64,000 bases of DNA, taken from the NCBI GenBank assembly GCA_002319075.1, contig NVQB01000001.1, positions 2,728,001 through 2,792,000 on the forward strand, read 5' to 3'. The notes beneath the pieces were generated by a model. It made no database searches, was not told the DNA's origin, and saw nothing but the letters and a program-made list of their open reading frames with translations. Below, in pieces: positions 26,291 to 35,753 of this stretch. Each line of letters begins with the position of its first letter. Position 1 is the first letter of the stretch. The translations under genes were made by a program, and so were the position numbers. The stretch comes from Sphingobacteriaceae bacterium (lineage in GTDB: Bacteria > Bacteroidota > Bacteroidia > B-17B0 > Aurantibacillaceae).

Positions 26291-27832
26291 TTATCCTGCC
26301 CAGCCGTCTCTGTCAAGACTTCTGTATTGGATAGCTTCCGCAATGTGATTGGTTTCTATATTTTCTGAACTGTCAAGATCGGCAATGGTACGGGCTACTT
26401 TTAAAATACGGTCATAAGCCCTGGCACTCAAACCAAGTCGCTCCATTGCGTTTTTTAAAAGCGTGTTACCCGCATCTGTCAATGCACAATAGGTTTTAAG
26501 ATGGCTGCTATGCATTTGAGCATTGCAGTGAATGTTTTTTTCGTTTTTAAACCGTTCGCCTTGTATTAAGCGCGCCTTTATAACACGTGCACGTATATCC
26601 TGGCTGAGCTCAGAAGCTTGTTGCTTATTTAGTTCGCTGAAAGCCACCGGTGTTACTTCGATATGAAGATCAATCCGATCTAATAAAGGCCCGCTGATTT
26701 TATTCAAATATTTTTGCACAATGCCCGGGGCACAAACACAGTCTTTCTCAGGATGGTTGTAGTAGCCACAAGGACAAGGGTTCATGCTCGCAATCAACAT
26801 AAAACTTGCAGGATATTCTACGCTGAATTTTGCGCGGCTAATTGTTACTACACGGTCTTCTATCGGTTGACGCATTACTTCCAGAACGGTTCGTTTAAAT
26901 TCGGGCAACTCGTCAAGAAATAAAACGCCATTGTGAGCAAGACTTATTTCTCCGGGTTGAGGATTATTTCCGCCGCCAACAAGCGCAATGTCGGAAATGG
27001 TGTGGTGCGGCGTTCTGAATGGGCGCTGCGTTACCAGGCCGCCTCCTGTTCTTCCAGTTTTGCCGGCAACACTATGAATTTTTGTAGTTTCAAGAGCTTC
27101 TTCTAAGGTTAGGGGAGGGAGAATTCCTGGTAATCGTTTGCTCAGCATGGTCTTTCCTGCACCAGGAGGCCCGATAAGTATCGCGTTATGTCCGCCGGCA
27201 GCCGCAATCTCCAGGGCACGTTTAATATTTTCCTGACCTTTTACATCTGAGAAATCAAATTCAGACATAGAGGTTTTATTCGAAAACGCTTCTTCAAGAT
27301 TAATTTCAGCTATGGGTAGTTCGGTTTCATCCTGAAAAAAATCTATTACTTGTTTCAGATTGGTGGCGTATCTCACCTCTAGTCCACTTACTACTGCCGC
27401 TTCAGGCGCATTTGATTCAGGCAGGATAATCCCTTTAAAACCATCGTGCCTGGCTTGTATAGCAATAGGCAGCGCGCCTTTAATGGATCTTAATTCTCCA
27501 TCAAGGGCAAGTTCACCCATAATAATGTAATCGTTTATTTTTTCTGACGAAATTTGTTCGCTTGCGGCCAGAATTCCCATAGCAATTGTAAGATCATAAG
27601 CGGAACCTTCTTTACGAATATCGGCAGGCGCCATATTCACTGTAATTTGTTTACCTGGAATTTTATAACCGTGTTCTTTAAGAGCGGTATCAATTCTTTG
27701 TTGACTCTCTTTCACAGCGTTGTCGGGCAATCCTACAAGAAAAAAATTTACTCCAATACCAATATTTACCTCTACTGTAATTTTAGTGGCATTTATTCCT
27801 TGCACCGCATATCCAAATGTTTTTACCAACAT
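26291..27832 (-). CDS. yifB: YifB/ComM-family AAA+ ATPase
   Basis: 513 aa. An N-terminal ChlI-like domain (FFLVGLPDNAVKESQQRI, GELALDGELRSIKGALP) precedes a Mg-chelatase-like AAA+ module. That module has Walker A GPPGAGKTML near residue 222, FRTPHHTISD, Walker B LFLDELPEF, a Cys-rich zinc-type segment NPCPCGYYNHPEKDC, the arginine finger region SGPLLDRIDLHIEV, and the C-terminal RAYDRILKVARTIADL. ComM homologues promote branch migration of incoming DNA during natural transformation. It is the first gene of a three-gene operon with a sensor kinase and holA. Confidence 0.93.
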   Translation of the reverse strand: MLVKTFGYAVQGINATKITVEVNIGIGVNFFLVGLPDNAVKESQQRIDTALKEHGYKIPGKQITVNMAPADIRKEGSAYDLTIAMGILAASEQISSEKINDYIIMGELALDGELRSIKGALPIAIQARHDGFKGIILPESNAPEAAVVSGLEVRYATNLKQVIDFFQDETELPIAEINLEEAFSNKTSMSEFDFSDVKGQENIKRALEIAAAGGHNAILIGPPGAGKTMLSKRLPGILPPLTLEEALETTKIHSVAGKTGRTGGGLVTQRPFRTPHHTISDIALVGGGNNPQPGEISLAHNGVLFLDELPEFKRTVLEVMRQPIEDRVVTISRAKFSVEYPASFMLIASMNPCPCGYYNHPEKDCVCAPGIVQKYLNKISGPLLDRIDLHIEVTPVAFSELNKQQASELSQDIRARVIKARLIQGERFKNEKNIHCNAQMHSSHLKTYCALTDAGNTLLKNAMERLGLSARAYDRILKVARTIADLDSSENIETNHIAEAIQYRSLDRDGWAG

Positions 27833-27894
27833 ATATGCAAATTAACCAATTTAAAACGAATATTAATTTCTGAGTTTTTAATTTTTTTTGTAGG

Positions 27895-27929
27895 TTTGAT
27901 TACTCACATAAAATGGACTTATAATTTTG
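27895..27929 (+). promoter_or_regulatory. Promoter of the small secreted protein gene
   Basis: TTTG at 27895-27898, 23 bp, TAATTTTG at 27922-27929. The predicted start is only about 18 nt before the ATG at 27954. Confidence 0.6.
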
Positions 27930-27953
27930 GTCCTCAAAACAATTTTACAACGC

Positions 27954-28391
27954 ATGAAGAAAATAATTTTACTTGGAACCCTATTTCTGGCAGTTAACTG
28001 CTTCTCTCAAACCGAAAAACAACCCGAATTAAATTGCTACAACAAATGGGCTGCTAAGTTCGAAGACCGTGGTGCAGAAGTGGTAAAAGACGGCGTTTAT
28101 GAAGATGTGATCATCACCAATCGTCAGGGTTCTAAAGCTACCTGCAACAATGGAAAAGTAGAAGTTAGAAATGGCATGGTGGTTAAATTTTATCTTCTTT
28201 TAAGCGACGGCTCGCACGAAGAAGTGAAACGTACCTGGAAAAATAATTCAGAAAAAAACGTTACGATTACTAATGGCATCAGTAAAACAATGAACACCGT
28301 TCATGGGGAGTTAATCAACGTGATCTGGCCGAATTTGATCAAAGCCAAAAAAGCAAAACCAATTCTGGCTCCTGATCCTACCGACGATTAA
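27954..28391 (+). CDS. Small secreted protein, unknown function
   Basis: 145 aa. The ATG at 27954 gives the signal peptide MKKIILLGTLFLAVNCFSQ; an earlier TTG in frame overlaps the promoter and is discounted. The mature protein has a short beta-rich core (EVVKDGVYEDVIITNRQGSK, CNNGKVEVRNGMVVKFYLLL) and one Cys pair. I do not recognise a family. It is monocistronic, with its own promoter and terminator. Confidence 0.7.
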   Translation: MKKIILLGTLFLAVNCFSQTEKQPELNCYNKWAAKFEDRGAEVVKDGVYEDVIITNRQGSKATCNNGKVEVRNGMVVKFYLLLSDGSHEEVKRTWKNNSEKNVTITNGISKTMNTVHGELINVIWPNLIKAKKAKPILAPDPTDD

Positions 28392-28410
28392 TAGTTAGCT
28401 ATAAATTTTA

Positions 28411-28443
28411 AAAAAAGAGAATCCAGGTGGTTCTCTTTTTTTT
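28411..28443 (+). terminator. Intrinsic terminator after the small secreted protein gene
   Basis: AAAAAAGAGAAtCC / GGTTCTCTTTTTTT stem with loop AGGT and a long T run. Confidence 0.85.
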
Positions 28444-28570
28444 AAGCTCATTTTTTTAAGAATCAAGAGTTTATAGTGGTTTTAGAGAGTTTAGTCATAT
28501 TTAATTTTTAAAATATGACAATCTGATGACACTTTAGAGCCGTTTATATACCATCTTTGCGGTACAGTAG

Positions 28571-29800
28571 TTGGAATATTTTAAAGTCATAGCTTTTACA
28601 CACAAAACGCTTCCCCTGGAACTCATTGGCAAGCTTCACCTCACTCAGGAAGAGCAAACCACCGTACTCGGGGCTTTCAAAATTAATTTCGGGTTTGAGG
28701 AACTGCTCTTTTTGAGCACCTGCAACCGTATCGAATTAGTGCTTAAAACCTCCCTGGAACTAAATCCTGTTTTTATTAAAGAATTAGCTTTGTTTTTGAA
28801 CAGCCGCCTCAATAACGTTGAAGCAACAGCTTTATCGGAAGCGGCTGAGGTTTATGAAGGAAATGATGGAGTTCAGCATATTTTAAAGGTGGCATCATCA
28901 CTTGATTCACTCGTAGTTGGCGAACGCGAAATTATTACCCAGGTTAGAAAAGCCTATGATTTTTGCAATGGTCTTGGATTGACCGGCGATTTTATTCGCT
29001 TGCTCATCAAACAAACTATTGAAACGGCAAAAGATATTTATACAAATACAGATATTGCAAAAAATCCGGTTTCAGTAGCTTCATTAGCTTACCGCCAATT
29101 GCGTCATTTGGGTATTAAGAACGAAGCGCGTATAATTTTTATCGGGAGCGGTGAAACAAACACCATTCTTGCAAATTATTTTCAAAAACATAAGTTTGCC
29201 AATTTTACTGTATTTAACCGCACACTAACCAATGGTCAAAAACTTGCCGCTCTTCTGAAAGGAAAAGCTTTTGAGCTTAGTACCCTTCCAGATTTTAAAG
29301 AGGGTTTCGACGTGATGGTAGTATGCACGTCAAGTTCGGAAATTATAGTTACGGAAGAAATTTTTTCTATTCTGAAAAGGGATGGCTCTTCAAAAAAAGT
29401 AATCATCGACTTAGGTATACCTTCCAACGTTCACAGTTCGGTAGCAAAAAATACGCAGGTAAGTTACATCGATATTAATTCTTTAAAAGCTCAAGCCGAA
29501 GCAAATTTACAATTACGTAAAAACGAAATTGTAAAGTGCGAAGAAATCATTCAGGCAAAAATAGAACAGTTTAATGCACTTTATGCCGAACGTCGCATCG
29601 AACTGGCCTTTGGCTCCGTTCCTAAGCAGGTAAGGGCTATTAAAGATCTTGCCCTAAATGAAGTATTCGCTAAAGAAATAAATTCAATGGATCTTCAAAG
29701 CAAAGAGGTTTTAGAAAAAGTACTTTCTTACGTGGAGAAAAAATACAATGCGGTAGCTATAAAAACTGCCAAGGAAGTTTTTCTGTCTTCCAAAAATTAG
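28571..29800 (+). CDS. hemA: Glutamyl-tRNA reductase
   Basis: 409 aa. HemA reduces Glu-tRNA to glutamate-1-semialdehyde, the first committed step of C5-pathway heme synthesis. The catalytic Cys is in FLSTCNRIEL (Cys51), followed by SLDSLVVGEREIITQVRKAY and the NADPH-binding IIFIGSGETN. The start appears to be TTG at 28571 (M-E-Y-F-K-V-I-A-F-T-H-K), which matches the family N-terminus; no ATG is available before residue 110. A CATCTTTGC element, close to TAnnTTTG, lies only about 12 nt upstream, so the leader is very short. An antisense esterase gene separates it from hemC-hemD. Confidence 0.93.
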   Translation: MEYFKVIAFTHKTLPLELIGKLHLTQEEQTTVLGAFKINFGFEELLFLSTCNRIELVLKTSLELNPVFIKELALFLNSRLNNVEATALSEAAEVYEGNDGVQHILKVASSLDSLVVGEREIITQVRKAYDFCNGLGLTGDFIRLLIKQTIETAKDIYTNTDIAKNPVSVASLAYRQLRHLGIKNEARIIFIGSGETNTILANYFQKHKFANFTVFNRTLTNGQKLAALLKGKAFELSTLPDFKEGFDVMVVCTSSSEIIVTEEIFSILKRDGSSKKVIIDLGIPSNVHSSVAKNTQVSYIDINSLKAQAEANLQLRKNEIVKCEEIIQAKIEQFNALYAERRIELAFGSVPKQVRAIKDLALNEVFAKEINSMDLQSKEVLEKVLSYVEKKYNAVAIKTAKEVFLSSKN

Positions 29801-29811
29801 AATTCTCTGAT

Positions 29812-31605
29812 TTATTCAATTACAATTTTTACACTGCAGAAGTTTCCTGTCGCACTTTTTACCCGTAGTATGTAAATACCTGATGATAAGGTCTCAACAT
29901 TTAGAAAACTGTTACGTTGTGCGATATTCGCGGTGGTTAGAAGCTTACCGTAACTATCATATAACCATATTGTGTTAAACTCCTCTTCCTGGAATTTTAA
30001 GGCAACTTCAGTTTTAGCGGGATTTGGAAATACAAAAACAGATGCTTGCTCTTCGCGCTGTTCAACGGGAAATTCAGTAAAAGCAAATGCGCCCAATTCC
30101 GGATTTGCTTCTGTTAAGATCCATGGACCCGAATAGACACTCGGAATATTCGAAAAAATCGGCGGCAAATAAGAGATATTTTTTACTTCCGTTTCTTTTA
30201 AATTAAGATTCAGAAAAATTTTATTTGCTTCAACTCTCAAAGAATTTATATGAATTTTTTCAGAGAGGGTTTTGAAAAAATAGTCTTTCATATAAGCAAT
30301 GCCTGCCTGAGGACTGGGATAAATGCAGCTGTCCTGTAACTGAATGTTTTTATTAAATTCTATACAAATTTCATTTGCGCTACTGTAATAAGCTCTCTGA
30401 ATGTTTGCAGGTAAAATTATTTCTTCGTCCAATGGAAAATTGTACATGTATTTTTTTGCAAGGGGCAATAATTTTTTAGCAAGGCGTGTATACCCTGCAA
30501 TCGTGTAATGACAGCCATCTGCATCGCGGTCCGAAAAGGGTGAACCAACCGTAGACATGACGGCGACATCGTGGTAGCGTTGGGGTAATTTTCTTTGTAT
30601 TTCGCGCACAAGGTTATGATATTCGCCTCCGCAGCCAAGATTTAATTGCAGCACAACTATTTTCTTAAGTGAAGGATAATCAGCTTTCCACGATGTGTAA
30701 AGTGTCTCAAAGTTTTTACCATAGTTTAAACTGCTATCGCGTTCGGTATTTCCATCTGATTCGCCCTGGTACCAGAAAATTCCTTTTACCCCTTTAACTG
30801 CGTCATTTGCGCTCAGTTTTTTATAAATGCGATCATAGATAAAAGCTTTAGGCTTGTTATAGGCGCCGGTACTATGTACCAGAGAGTCTTCCACAGAAGG
30901 TGTATGAGATGCAAAATGTTGCCGGATAAGCGTACTGCCCTGACTTCCGTTAATAAAACAATTTGGAATTCCGGTCTCATTTGCCAGTTCGCTCTGCAGG
31001 GTAAGGGGCCAGATGCCTGAGAAACCATAATCGCCGTGAATATAAGAATCAGAAGAGGGTCTTTTAAACTCACAATCTCTGCCTACACTTTGAATGGGAT
31101 AAGTTGCATCCTGAGAAAGAGCAGTGGCTACTGCAAAACTGGATCCAATAACTCTTGTAAACGGATTGTAATAACTACTGTCGTGACGGTAGGTAGATTC
31201 ATGGCTGGGACATTCAGCATTCGATTGCCCGTCAACTATAAAAAAATCTCCGGCAACAAGCCCTAATACTAGTTTTTCACGGTGTTCGGCTTTGCCATTT
31301 TCTTTTAAAAATACTTCCAGCTGGTAATTTTTCAGGCAAGCGGGAATGGTATGTTGAAGCGTAAAGGTTTCGTAGCTTTTTACCGGTTTGCTCAAAGTTT
31401 GGATAACTACGCTCCCGGTCATTTCTGAAACAACCGTGCGAATCGTTCCCGGGAAAGGAGAATAACCCTGCACCTCAAAGTGCCCGTTATTATTACTATC
31501 GCGTGCAAAGAGCTGAAGGTATTGAGGGATTTTGGAAAATTCGACCTGCCCAGAAAGGGTGTAAGTGGAAAGCCCGAAAAGTAGTATTTTTATGACAGTA
31601 CGCAT
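29812..31605 (-). CDS. Secreted SGNH/SASA-type esterase with T9SS sorting domain
   Basis: 597 aa. A signal peptide (about 1-19), then an N-terminal beta-sandwich, then the sialate-O-acetylesterase-like catalytic domain. The nucleophile Ser is in GQSNAE (126-131), WYQGESDGN forms block III, and DADGCHYT near residue 365 supplies the Asp-x-x-His pair. The end is a T9SS type A sorting domain (VFPNPAKTEVALKF ... GIYILRV). It is exported by T9SS and probably removes O-acetyl groups from extracellular polysaccharide. It converges on hemA with an 11-bp gap and lies antisense between two heme genes. Confidence 0.9.
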   Translation of the reverse strand: MRTVIKILLFGLSTYTLSGQVEFSKIPQYLQLFARDSNNNGHFEVQGYSPFPGTIRTVVSEMTGSVVIQTLSKPVKSYETFTLQHTIPACLKNYQLEVFLKENGKAEHREKLVLGLVAGDFFIVDGQSNAECPSHESTYRHDSSYYNPFTRVIGSSFAVATALSQDATYPIQSVGRDCEFKRPSSDSYIHGDYGFSGIWPLTLQSELANETGIPNCFINGSQGSTLIRQHFASHTPSVEDSLVHSTGAYNKPKAFIYDRIYKKLSANDAVKGVKGIFWYQGESDGNTERDSSLNYGKNFETLYTSWKADYPSLKKIVVLQLNLGCGGEYHNLVREIQRKLPQRYHDVAVMSTVGSPFSDRDADGCHYTIAGYTRLAKKLLPLAKKYMYNFPLDEEIILPANIQRAYYSSANEICIEFNKNIQLQDSCIYPSPQAGIAYMKDYFFKTLSEKIHINSLRVEANKIFLNLNLKETEVKNISYLPPIFSNIPSVYSGPWILTEANPELGAFAFTEFPVEQREEQASVFVFPNPAKTEVALKFQEEEFNTIWLYDSYGKLLTTANIAQRNSFLNVETLSSGIYILRVKSATGNFCSVKIVIE

Positions 31606-31682
31606 CTAAAATCTTTCTCAAGATAACGAATTAATGGGCTGTTTTGCTTCTTTCAGAGGTTTTAATGTTTCCCCGCTTTTCT

Positions 31683-31690
31683 TACCTTTG
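31683..31690 (+). promoter_or_regulatory. -7 element directly before hemC-hemD
   Basis: TACCTTTG is a perfect TAnnTTTG, ending 4 bases before the GTG start codon at 31695. A transcript starting at the usual distance would be leaderless or nearly so. No clear -33 TTTG is seen at the expected spacing. Confidence 0.5.
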
Positions 31691-31694
31691 CCGC

Positions 31695-33278
31695 GTGGAA
31701 AGAAAAATTATTATAGGTACACGCGGAAGTGACCTCGCACTTTGGCAGGCAAATTATACAAAAGAATTGCTTGAGGATAAAGGTCATCCTGCAGAAATTA
31801 AAATCATTCAAACCAGCGGCGACCGCTCTCAGCAATGGGATACAAGTTTCGAAAAACTGGAAGGAAAAGGTTTTTTTACGAAAGAGCTGGAAGATGCTTT
31901 ACTCGATAAAACGATCGATCTGGCCGTACATTCGCATAAAGATCTTCCTACAACAAGTCCTGAAGGGCTTATGGTTGCTGGCGTAAGTCGCAGAGAAGAT
32001 CCTTCTGATATTCTTATCATGAGCAAAGAGGCGGTAGATGAAAAACAGAAATACGGCTTAAAAAAGAATGCGATAGTGGGAACTTCTTCTTCAAGAAGAA
32101 AGTCTCAGATTTTGGCTTTTCGTCCCGATGTGGAATTGAAAGATCTGCGCGGGAATGTTCCAACGCGTATTAATAAATTGAGAAATGGCGATTACGATGC
32201 CATTATTTTAGCTACGGCTGGTGTTGAACGCCTGGAGCTTGATCTGGATGATCTCCACGTCGAGAAATTAAATCCTGAAGAGTTTGTTCCTGCTCCTGCT
32301 CAGGGTGTGCTTGCCTGGCAAACGCGCGAAGATGATAATGAGTTACTCGAAGTTATAGATGAAATTAACGACCTGGATGTTCGTATTAAGATAAACATTG
32401 AACGTGAAATTTTAAATATGTTTGATGGTGGGTGTCAATTGCCACTTGGTGTTTACTGCGATACAGAAGAGGATGATGAAGACCGCTTAAGATTCAAAGT
32501 CTGGATCAGCATGGCAGAAGCCTGGGACAAACAACCAAAGCAATTGTATTTTGATACATTAGATACGGATGGTTTTTCGGACATGATCGTCGATCATATT
32601 CATGCCATCCAGCCGAAGAAAATTTTTGTAACCAAAACTTTTAAAGACGATGACTATTTGCCAACGGCGTTAAAGCGCCTCAATTTCGAAATAGAAGGAA
32701 AGAGTCTTATCGAATTCAAGCAAATCCGAATTAAAGAGTTACCGAAAACAGACTGGATATTTTTTAGCAGCAAGCACGCCGTACGTTATTTCTTTAACCA
32801 GAATCCAAAATTAGAAAATGTGAAATTTGGCTGCATCGGAACTTCTACAAGTGCCGAGTTACGCCAGTTTGGAAGACGCGCTGATTTCATAGGACAAAGT
32901 ACCGATATTAAATTAGTGGGTAAACAATTCAGTAGCAAGGTTGGGAATTCCAGGGTTTTGTTTCCTATTGCCCGCGGGAGTATGCAAAGCATCCAGTGGC
33001 AAATGGTGAAGCGTGACAACGTTATTAACCTTGAGGTGTACGCAACTCTGAAACACAGCATCGAAATTTCTTCGGAATACGAAGTGCTTATTTTTACAAG
33101 CCCCAGCAACGTGGAGGCCTATTTCGAGAAGAATACCATTCATCCGCATCAAAAAGTTATTGCCATGGGCGAGAGCACAGGCAAGGCTTTGGAGAAATTG
33201 AAATTCAAAAAGTATACTATGCCCAGGAGTTTTGATGATTTAGGATTATTTCAGGTAGTGTTGGGGCTTTCAAATTAA
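31695..33278 (+). CDS. hemC-hemD: HemC-HemD fusion: porphobilinogen deaminase / uroporphyrinogen-III synthase
   Basis: 527 aa from GTG at 31695. The first residues (M)ERKIIIGTRGSDLALWQ line up with the normal HemC start; the frame is open upstream but that part would be a non-homologous tail. HemC features are TSGDRSQQWD, KELEDALLD.TIDLAVHSHK, SSSRRKSQILAFRPD, LRGNVPTRINKLR and the dipyrromethane-cofactor Cys in FDGGCQLPLG (about 247). From about residue 305 the sequence changes to HemD (KKIFVTKTF, DWIFFSSKHAVRYF, IFTSPSNVEAYF, AMGESTGKAL). The fusion makes uroporphyrinogen III from porphobilinogen in one polypeptide. Confidence 0.93.
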   Translation: MERKIIIGTRGSDLALWQANYTKELLEDKGHPAEIKIIQTSGDRSQQWDTSFEKLEGKGFFTKELEDALLDKTIDLAVHSHKDLPTTSPEGLMVAGVSRREDPSDILIMSKEAVDEKQKYGLKKNAIVGTSSSRRKSQILAFRPDVELKDLRGNVPTRINKLRNGDYDAIILATAGVERLELDLDDLHVEKLNPEEFVPAPAQGVLAWQTREDDNELLEVIDEINDLDVRIKINIEREILNMFDGGCQLPLGVYCDTEEDDEDRLRFKVWISMAEAWDKQPKQLYFDTLDTDGFSDMIVDHIHAIQPKKIFVTKTFKDDDYLPTALKRLNFEIEGKSLIEFKQIRIKELPKTDWIFFSSKHAVRYFFNQNPKLENVKFGCIGTSTSAELRQFGRRADFIGQSTDIKLVGKQFSSKVGNSRVLFPIARGSMQSIQWQMVKRDNVINLEVYATLKHSIEISSEYEVLIFTSPSNVEAYFEKNTIHPHQKVIAMGESTGKALEKLKFKKYTMPRSFDDLGLFQVVLGLSN

Positions 33279-33444
33279 TGCCCATGTTTAGTAAACTGCT
33301 TTTGGTGGAAGGTTGATCCGTTCGTCCATAAGAGAATGAAATTCTTATTATACAACAGAGAGTTTAGGAGGCAAAAAACGCACGTATAGATGTGGTTGTT
33401 TAGGGTAGCTCACGATTGAGGCCAATGAAGATATCGGAAACGTC

Positions 33445-35331
33445 TTACTGAATGAAAAGTTTCTTTACTTGCGAATAAGACCCGCTCTGCATTTTGAGCA
33501 AATAAACACCTGCTTGAAGACGAAGCTCTTCGAGCAAATATTCTGCTTTGCTTCCCGAACCGGTATAGATATTTTCCATCCACACCTGTTTCCCCGTAAA
33601 ATCAGTTATAGTAACTACAAACTCTTTAATAGCCGAGTTTTTAGTGAAGGTAAATGAAACAGTTTCACCGCTTTTTATGGGATTAGGAAAAAAAGCAAAA
33701 TCAGGAATACCAGAAAAATTTACCGGCACAATGGGCGAATATTTATAACTTTTATTATAGTCTATTTGTTTTAAGCGGTAGTAGCTCATACCTTCTACAG
33801 GTTCGTTGTCGTAAGCAGCGTATTTATTATAGCTACTAGTTGTTCCGGCGCCTTTTACTTTTGTAATTGAAACAAAGTCAATACCGTTAGTGCTTCTTTC
33901 AACCATAAAACAATCGTTATTAGTTTCGGAGGCGGTGGCCCAATTTAATAAAATACGTGCTTCCAGCGATTCTGCTTTAAAGTCAATTAATTCAACCGGT
34001 AAAGGTCCTGAACCTGCAGTTATAATACCGGCGCCACTTGCACCACCCCCTGGCGCGGCACTGAGTGTTCCCCCGCTATTATCTGCTCCGGCCAATCCAT
34101 TATTGGTTTGTGTGGTAACGTTTACAGTGGGTTGAGCCGAAGAGTAAATAACAACACCTTGTCCGCCGCCGCCGCCTCCAGCATGAGAAGCACCATCAGA
34201 AACGCTACCTCCATTACCTCCATTAGCCGCAAGGGTTAATGGGCAGGCAGTTGTAACTGAAAAAGTAGTAGCTTCAATAACAATAGAACCAGCCGCACCA
34301 CCACCACCCATGCCATCGTTACCTCCATTAATGGCGCTAACGCCGTTTGCTGAAATTCGGGTGGTTGCGCTGCAGACAGTACTGGTGGCAATGGTATTTG
34401 CTTTTATTAAAATAATACCTCCCCCGTTTCCACCCGAAGAGTTTTGACCATTATTTTGTTGTGGTCCGCCTCCGCCTCCGCCCATAAAAATTCTGCTGGC
34501 ACTAATTTGTGTTGAGAAAGAAATGCCACCTAAACCACCTCCCGGAAAACCTGTACAAGCGTTGTACCCATCACCACCAACACCTCCGGCAGTATAGTTT
34601 CCACCGCCACCGCCCCCGGCATTGTGATCATTTCCACCACCACCACCATTTAATAGTCTGCCTCTGGCATTGTTAAATGTGTTGTTTGTGTTTTTGTAAA
34701 TACCTTCGCCTTTAAATCCTAATAAATTATTATTGGCAATGTATAGGGTGTTGCTATTTGCCGTGCAAATGGGGCCAGAGTTACTGCCCGAATAAATCCC
34801 TCCTCTAAAACCGAGACCGTCTGCTAAAATGCGATGATTTATAGTCAGTGTATTGGTTACATAAAAAGCTACAACGCCCCCTACATTTCCGTCCCAGGTT
34901 AAACCACTCAGGTTGGCTGTGGTGGTGTAATTAAGACCCATATCGCGAAAACTAATGAGTTGTACCGATGAGTTGGCGCCTGTGTTGTAAGTATTTGAAA
35001 GCACACTTGTAAGTGTTAGAGAAGTGGGAGTGCCTGTTGTTGGTGTTACAGCGGCTATAGTTCTAATTTCGTAGAGACCGGCACTACCTATAGCAGAAAG
35101 ATTGCCAAACGTGGAAACGTTTGTAGTATTTGTTCCAATTACATTGTCTTGCATCTGCATGATAATAACGCTGCCGCCTACTGTAAAGGTGTGATTGGAA
35201 ATATTTACATTGGATAAGGCAAGTACATTAGAGCCTGTAATGGATGTGATTTTCGCGTAGGCATTTACGGTGGTTTGTCCCGTTATTAAACTAGTTACAT
35301 ATAAAAGAACTACCAAGAAAAAATATTTCAT
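33445..35331 (-). CDS. Glycine-rich secreted T9SS protein
   Basis: 628 aa. A signal peptide (about 1-18) is followed by a beta-rich domain (about 20-150), then a long Gly-rich region (about 185-440) with runs such as GGGGGNDHNAGGGGGGNYTAG and PGGGLGG, resembling glycine-rich surface proteins with a beta-helical or PE_PGRS-like texture. Next is a short segment ELIDFKAESLEARILLNWAT, typical of the linker before T9SS tails (SETNNDCFMVERSTNG), and a T9SS type A sorting domain (FFPNPIKSGETVSFTF ... GVYLLKM). No enzyme motif is seen; adhesin or matrix protein is the best guess. Confidence 0.85.
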   Translation of the reverse strand: MKYFFLVVLLYVTSLITGQTTVNAYAKITSITGSNVLALSNVNISNHTFTVGGSVIIMQMQDNVIGTNTTNVSTFGNLSAIGSAGLYEIRTIAAVTPTTGTPTSLTLTSVLSNTYNTGANSSVQLISFRDMGLNYTTTANLSGLTWDGNVGGVVAFYVTNTLTINHRILADGLGFRGGIYSGSNSGPICTANSNTLYIANNNLLGFKGEGIYKNTNNTFNNARGRLLNGGGGGNDHNAGGGGGGNYTAGGVGGDGYNACTGFPGGGLGGISFSTQISASRIFMGGGGGGPQQNNGQNSSGGNGGGIILIKANTIATSTVCSATTRISANGVSAINGGNDGMGGGGAAGSIVIEATTFSVTTACPLTLAANGGNGGSVSDGASHAGGGGGGQGVVIYSSAQPTVNVTTQTNNGLAGADNSGGTLSAAPGGGASGAGIITAGSGPLPVELIDFKAESLEARILLNWATASETNNDCFMVERSTNGIDFVSITKVKGAGTTSSYNKYAAYDNEPVEGMSYYRLKQIDYNKSYKYSPIVPVNFSGIPDFAFFPNPIKSGETVSFTFTKNSAIKEFVVTITDFTGKQVWMENIYTGSGSKAEYLLEELRLQAGVYLLKMQSGSYSQVKKLFIQ

Positions 35332-35445
35332 TGTTTATTTTTTGAATGTGACTGGAAGATCTGAGTACGGATAGTGTTTATACGTAGTAAATGGTTTTTG
35401 GGTTGCACAAGAGGTCAAAATAGGCATATTATCTGTCGCTTTTTA

Positions 35446-35680
35446 TGGGTAGCCGAAACCAATCGGACACCGGCTTTAACTAACTGCATTTTAATAATAA
35501 GTGTTACTTTATCAGGCACTTCCTGAAAATTGTAAGACTAGAATACTAGTATAAAAGGGCGCGGGATTCTTCCGTTCAGACCATTGCGTCAATGCGCTGT
35601 GAGTTAGTAATAGTACTTGTTATAAAGCCAGGGGTCAGGCTTAGACAGTCTTTTGCATCAAAATACCAGCTTGCAGAATC
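35446..35680 (-). pseudogene. Decayed 3' fragment of the S1/P1-type nuclease gene
   Basis: Read on the minus strand this stretch encodes AKDCLSLTPGFI, TITNSQRIDAMV, stop, TEESRALLY. This matches the intact nuclease at 39163-39924 (AEDCLRLASNFT, DITNYQRIDVMAWMEESRALLSY). The Trp codon of AWMEE is now TGA, and further stops follow. DNA identity is strongest around AAAAGGGCGCG and CGTCAATGCGCTG. It fills most of the 422-bp gap between the Gly-rich protein gene and the ABC operon. Confidence 0.85.
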
Positions 35681-35753
35681 TTTGCTGGGTTTTGCAGAAC
35701 GCGCAGTTTAGCTCCGCATAACATTTCTATCTTCGTGGTATATCCAAATTAGA

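Noticed and set aside
30417-31073. Two minus-strand ORFs (73 and 86 codons) inside the esterase gene
   Set aside because: They are alternate frames of the esterase, which has full family motifs.
33279-33444. Possible small RNA or gene after hemC-hemD
   Set aside because: No stable hairpin, promoter or ORF could be supported in this 166-bp gap.
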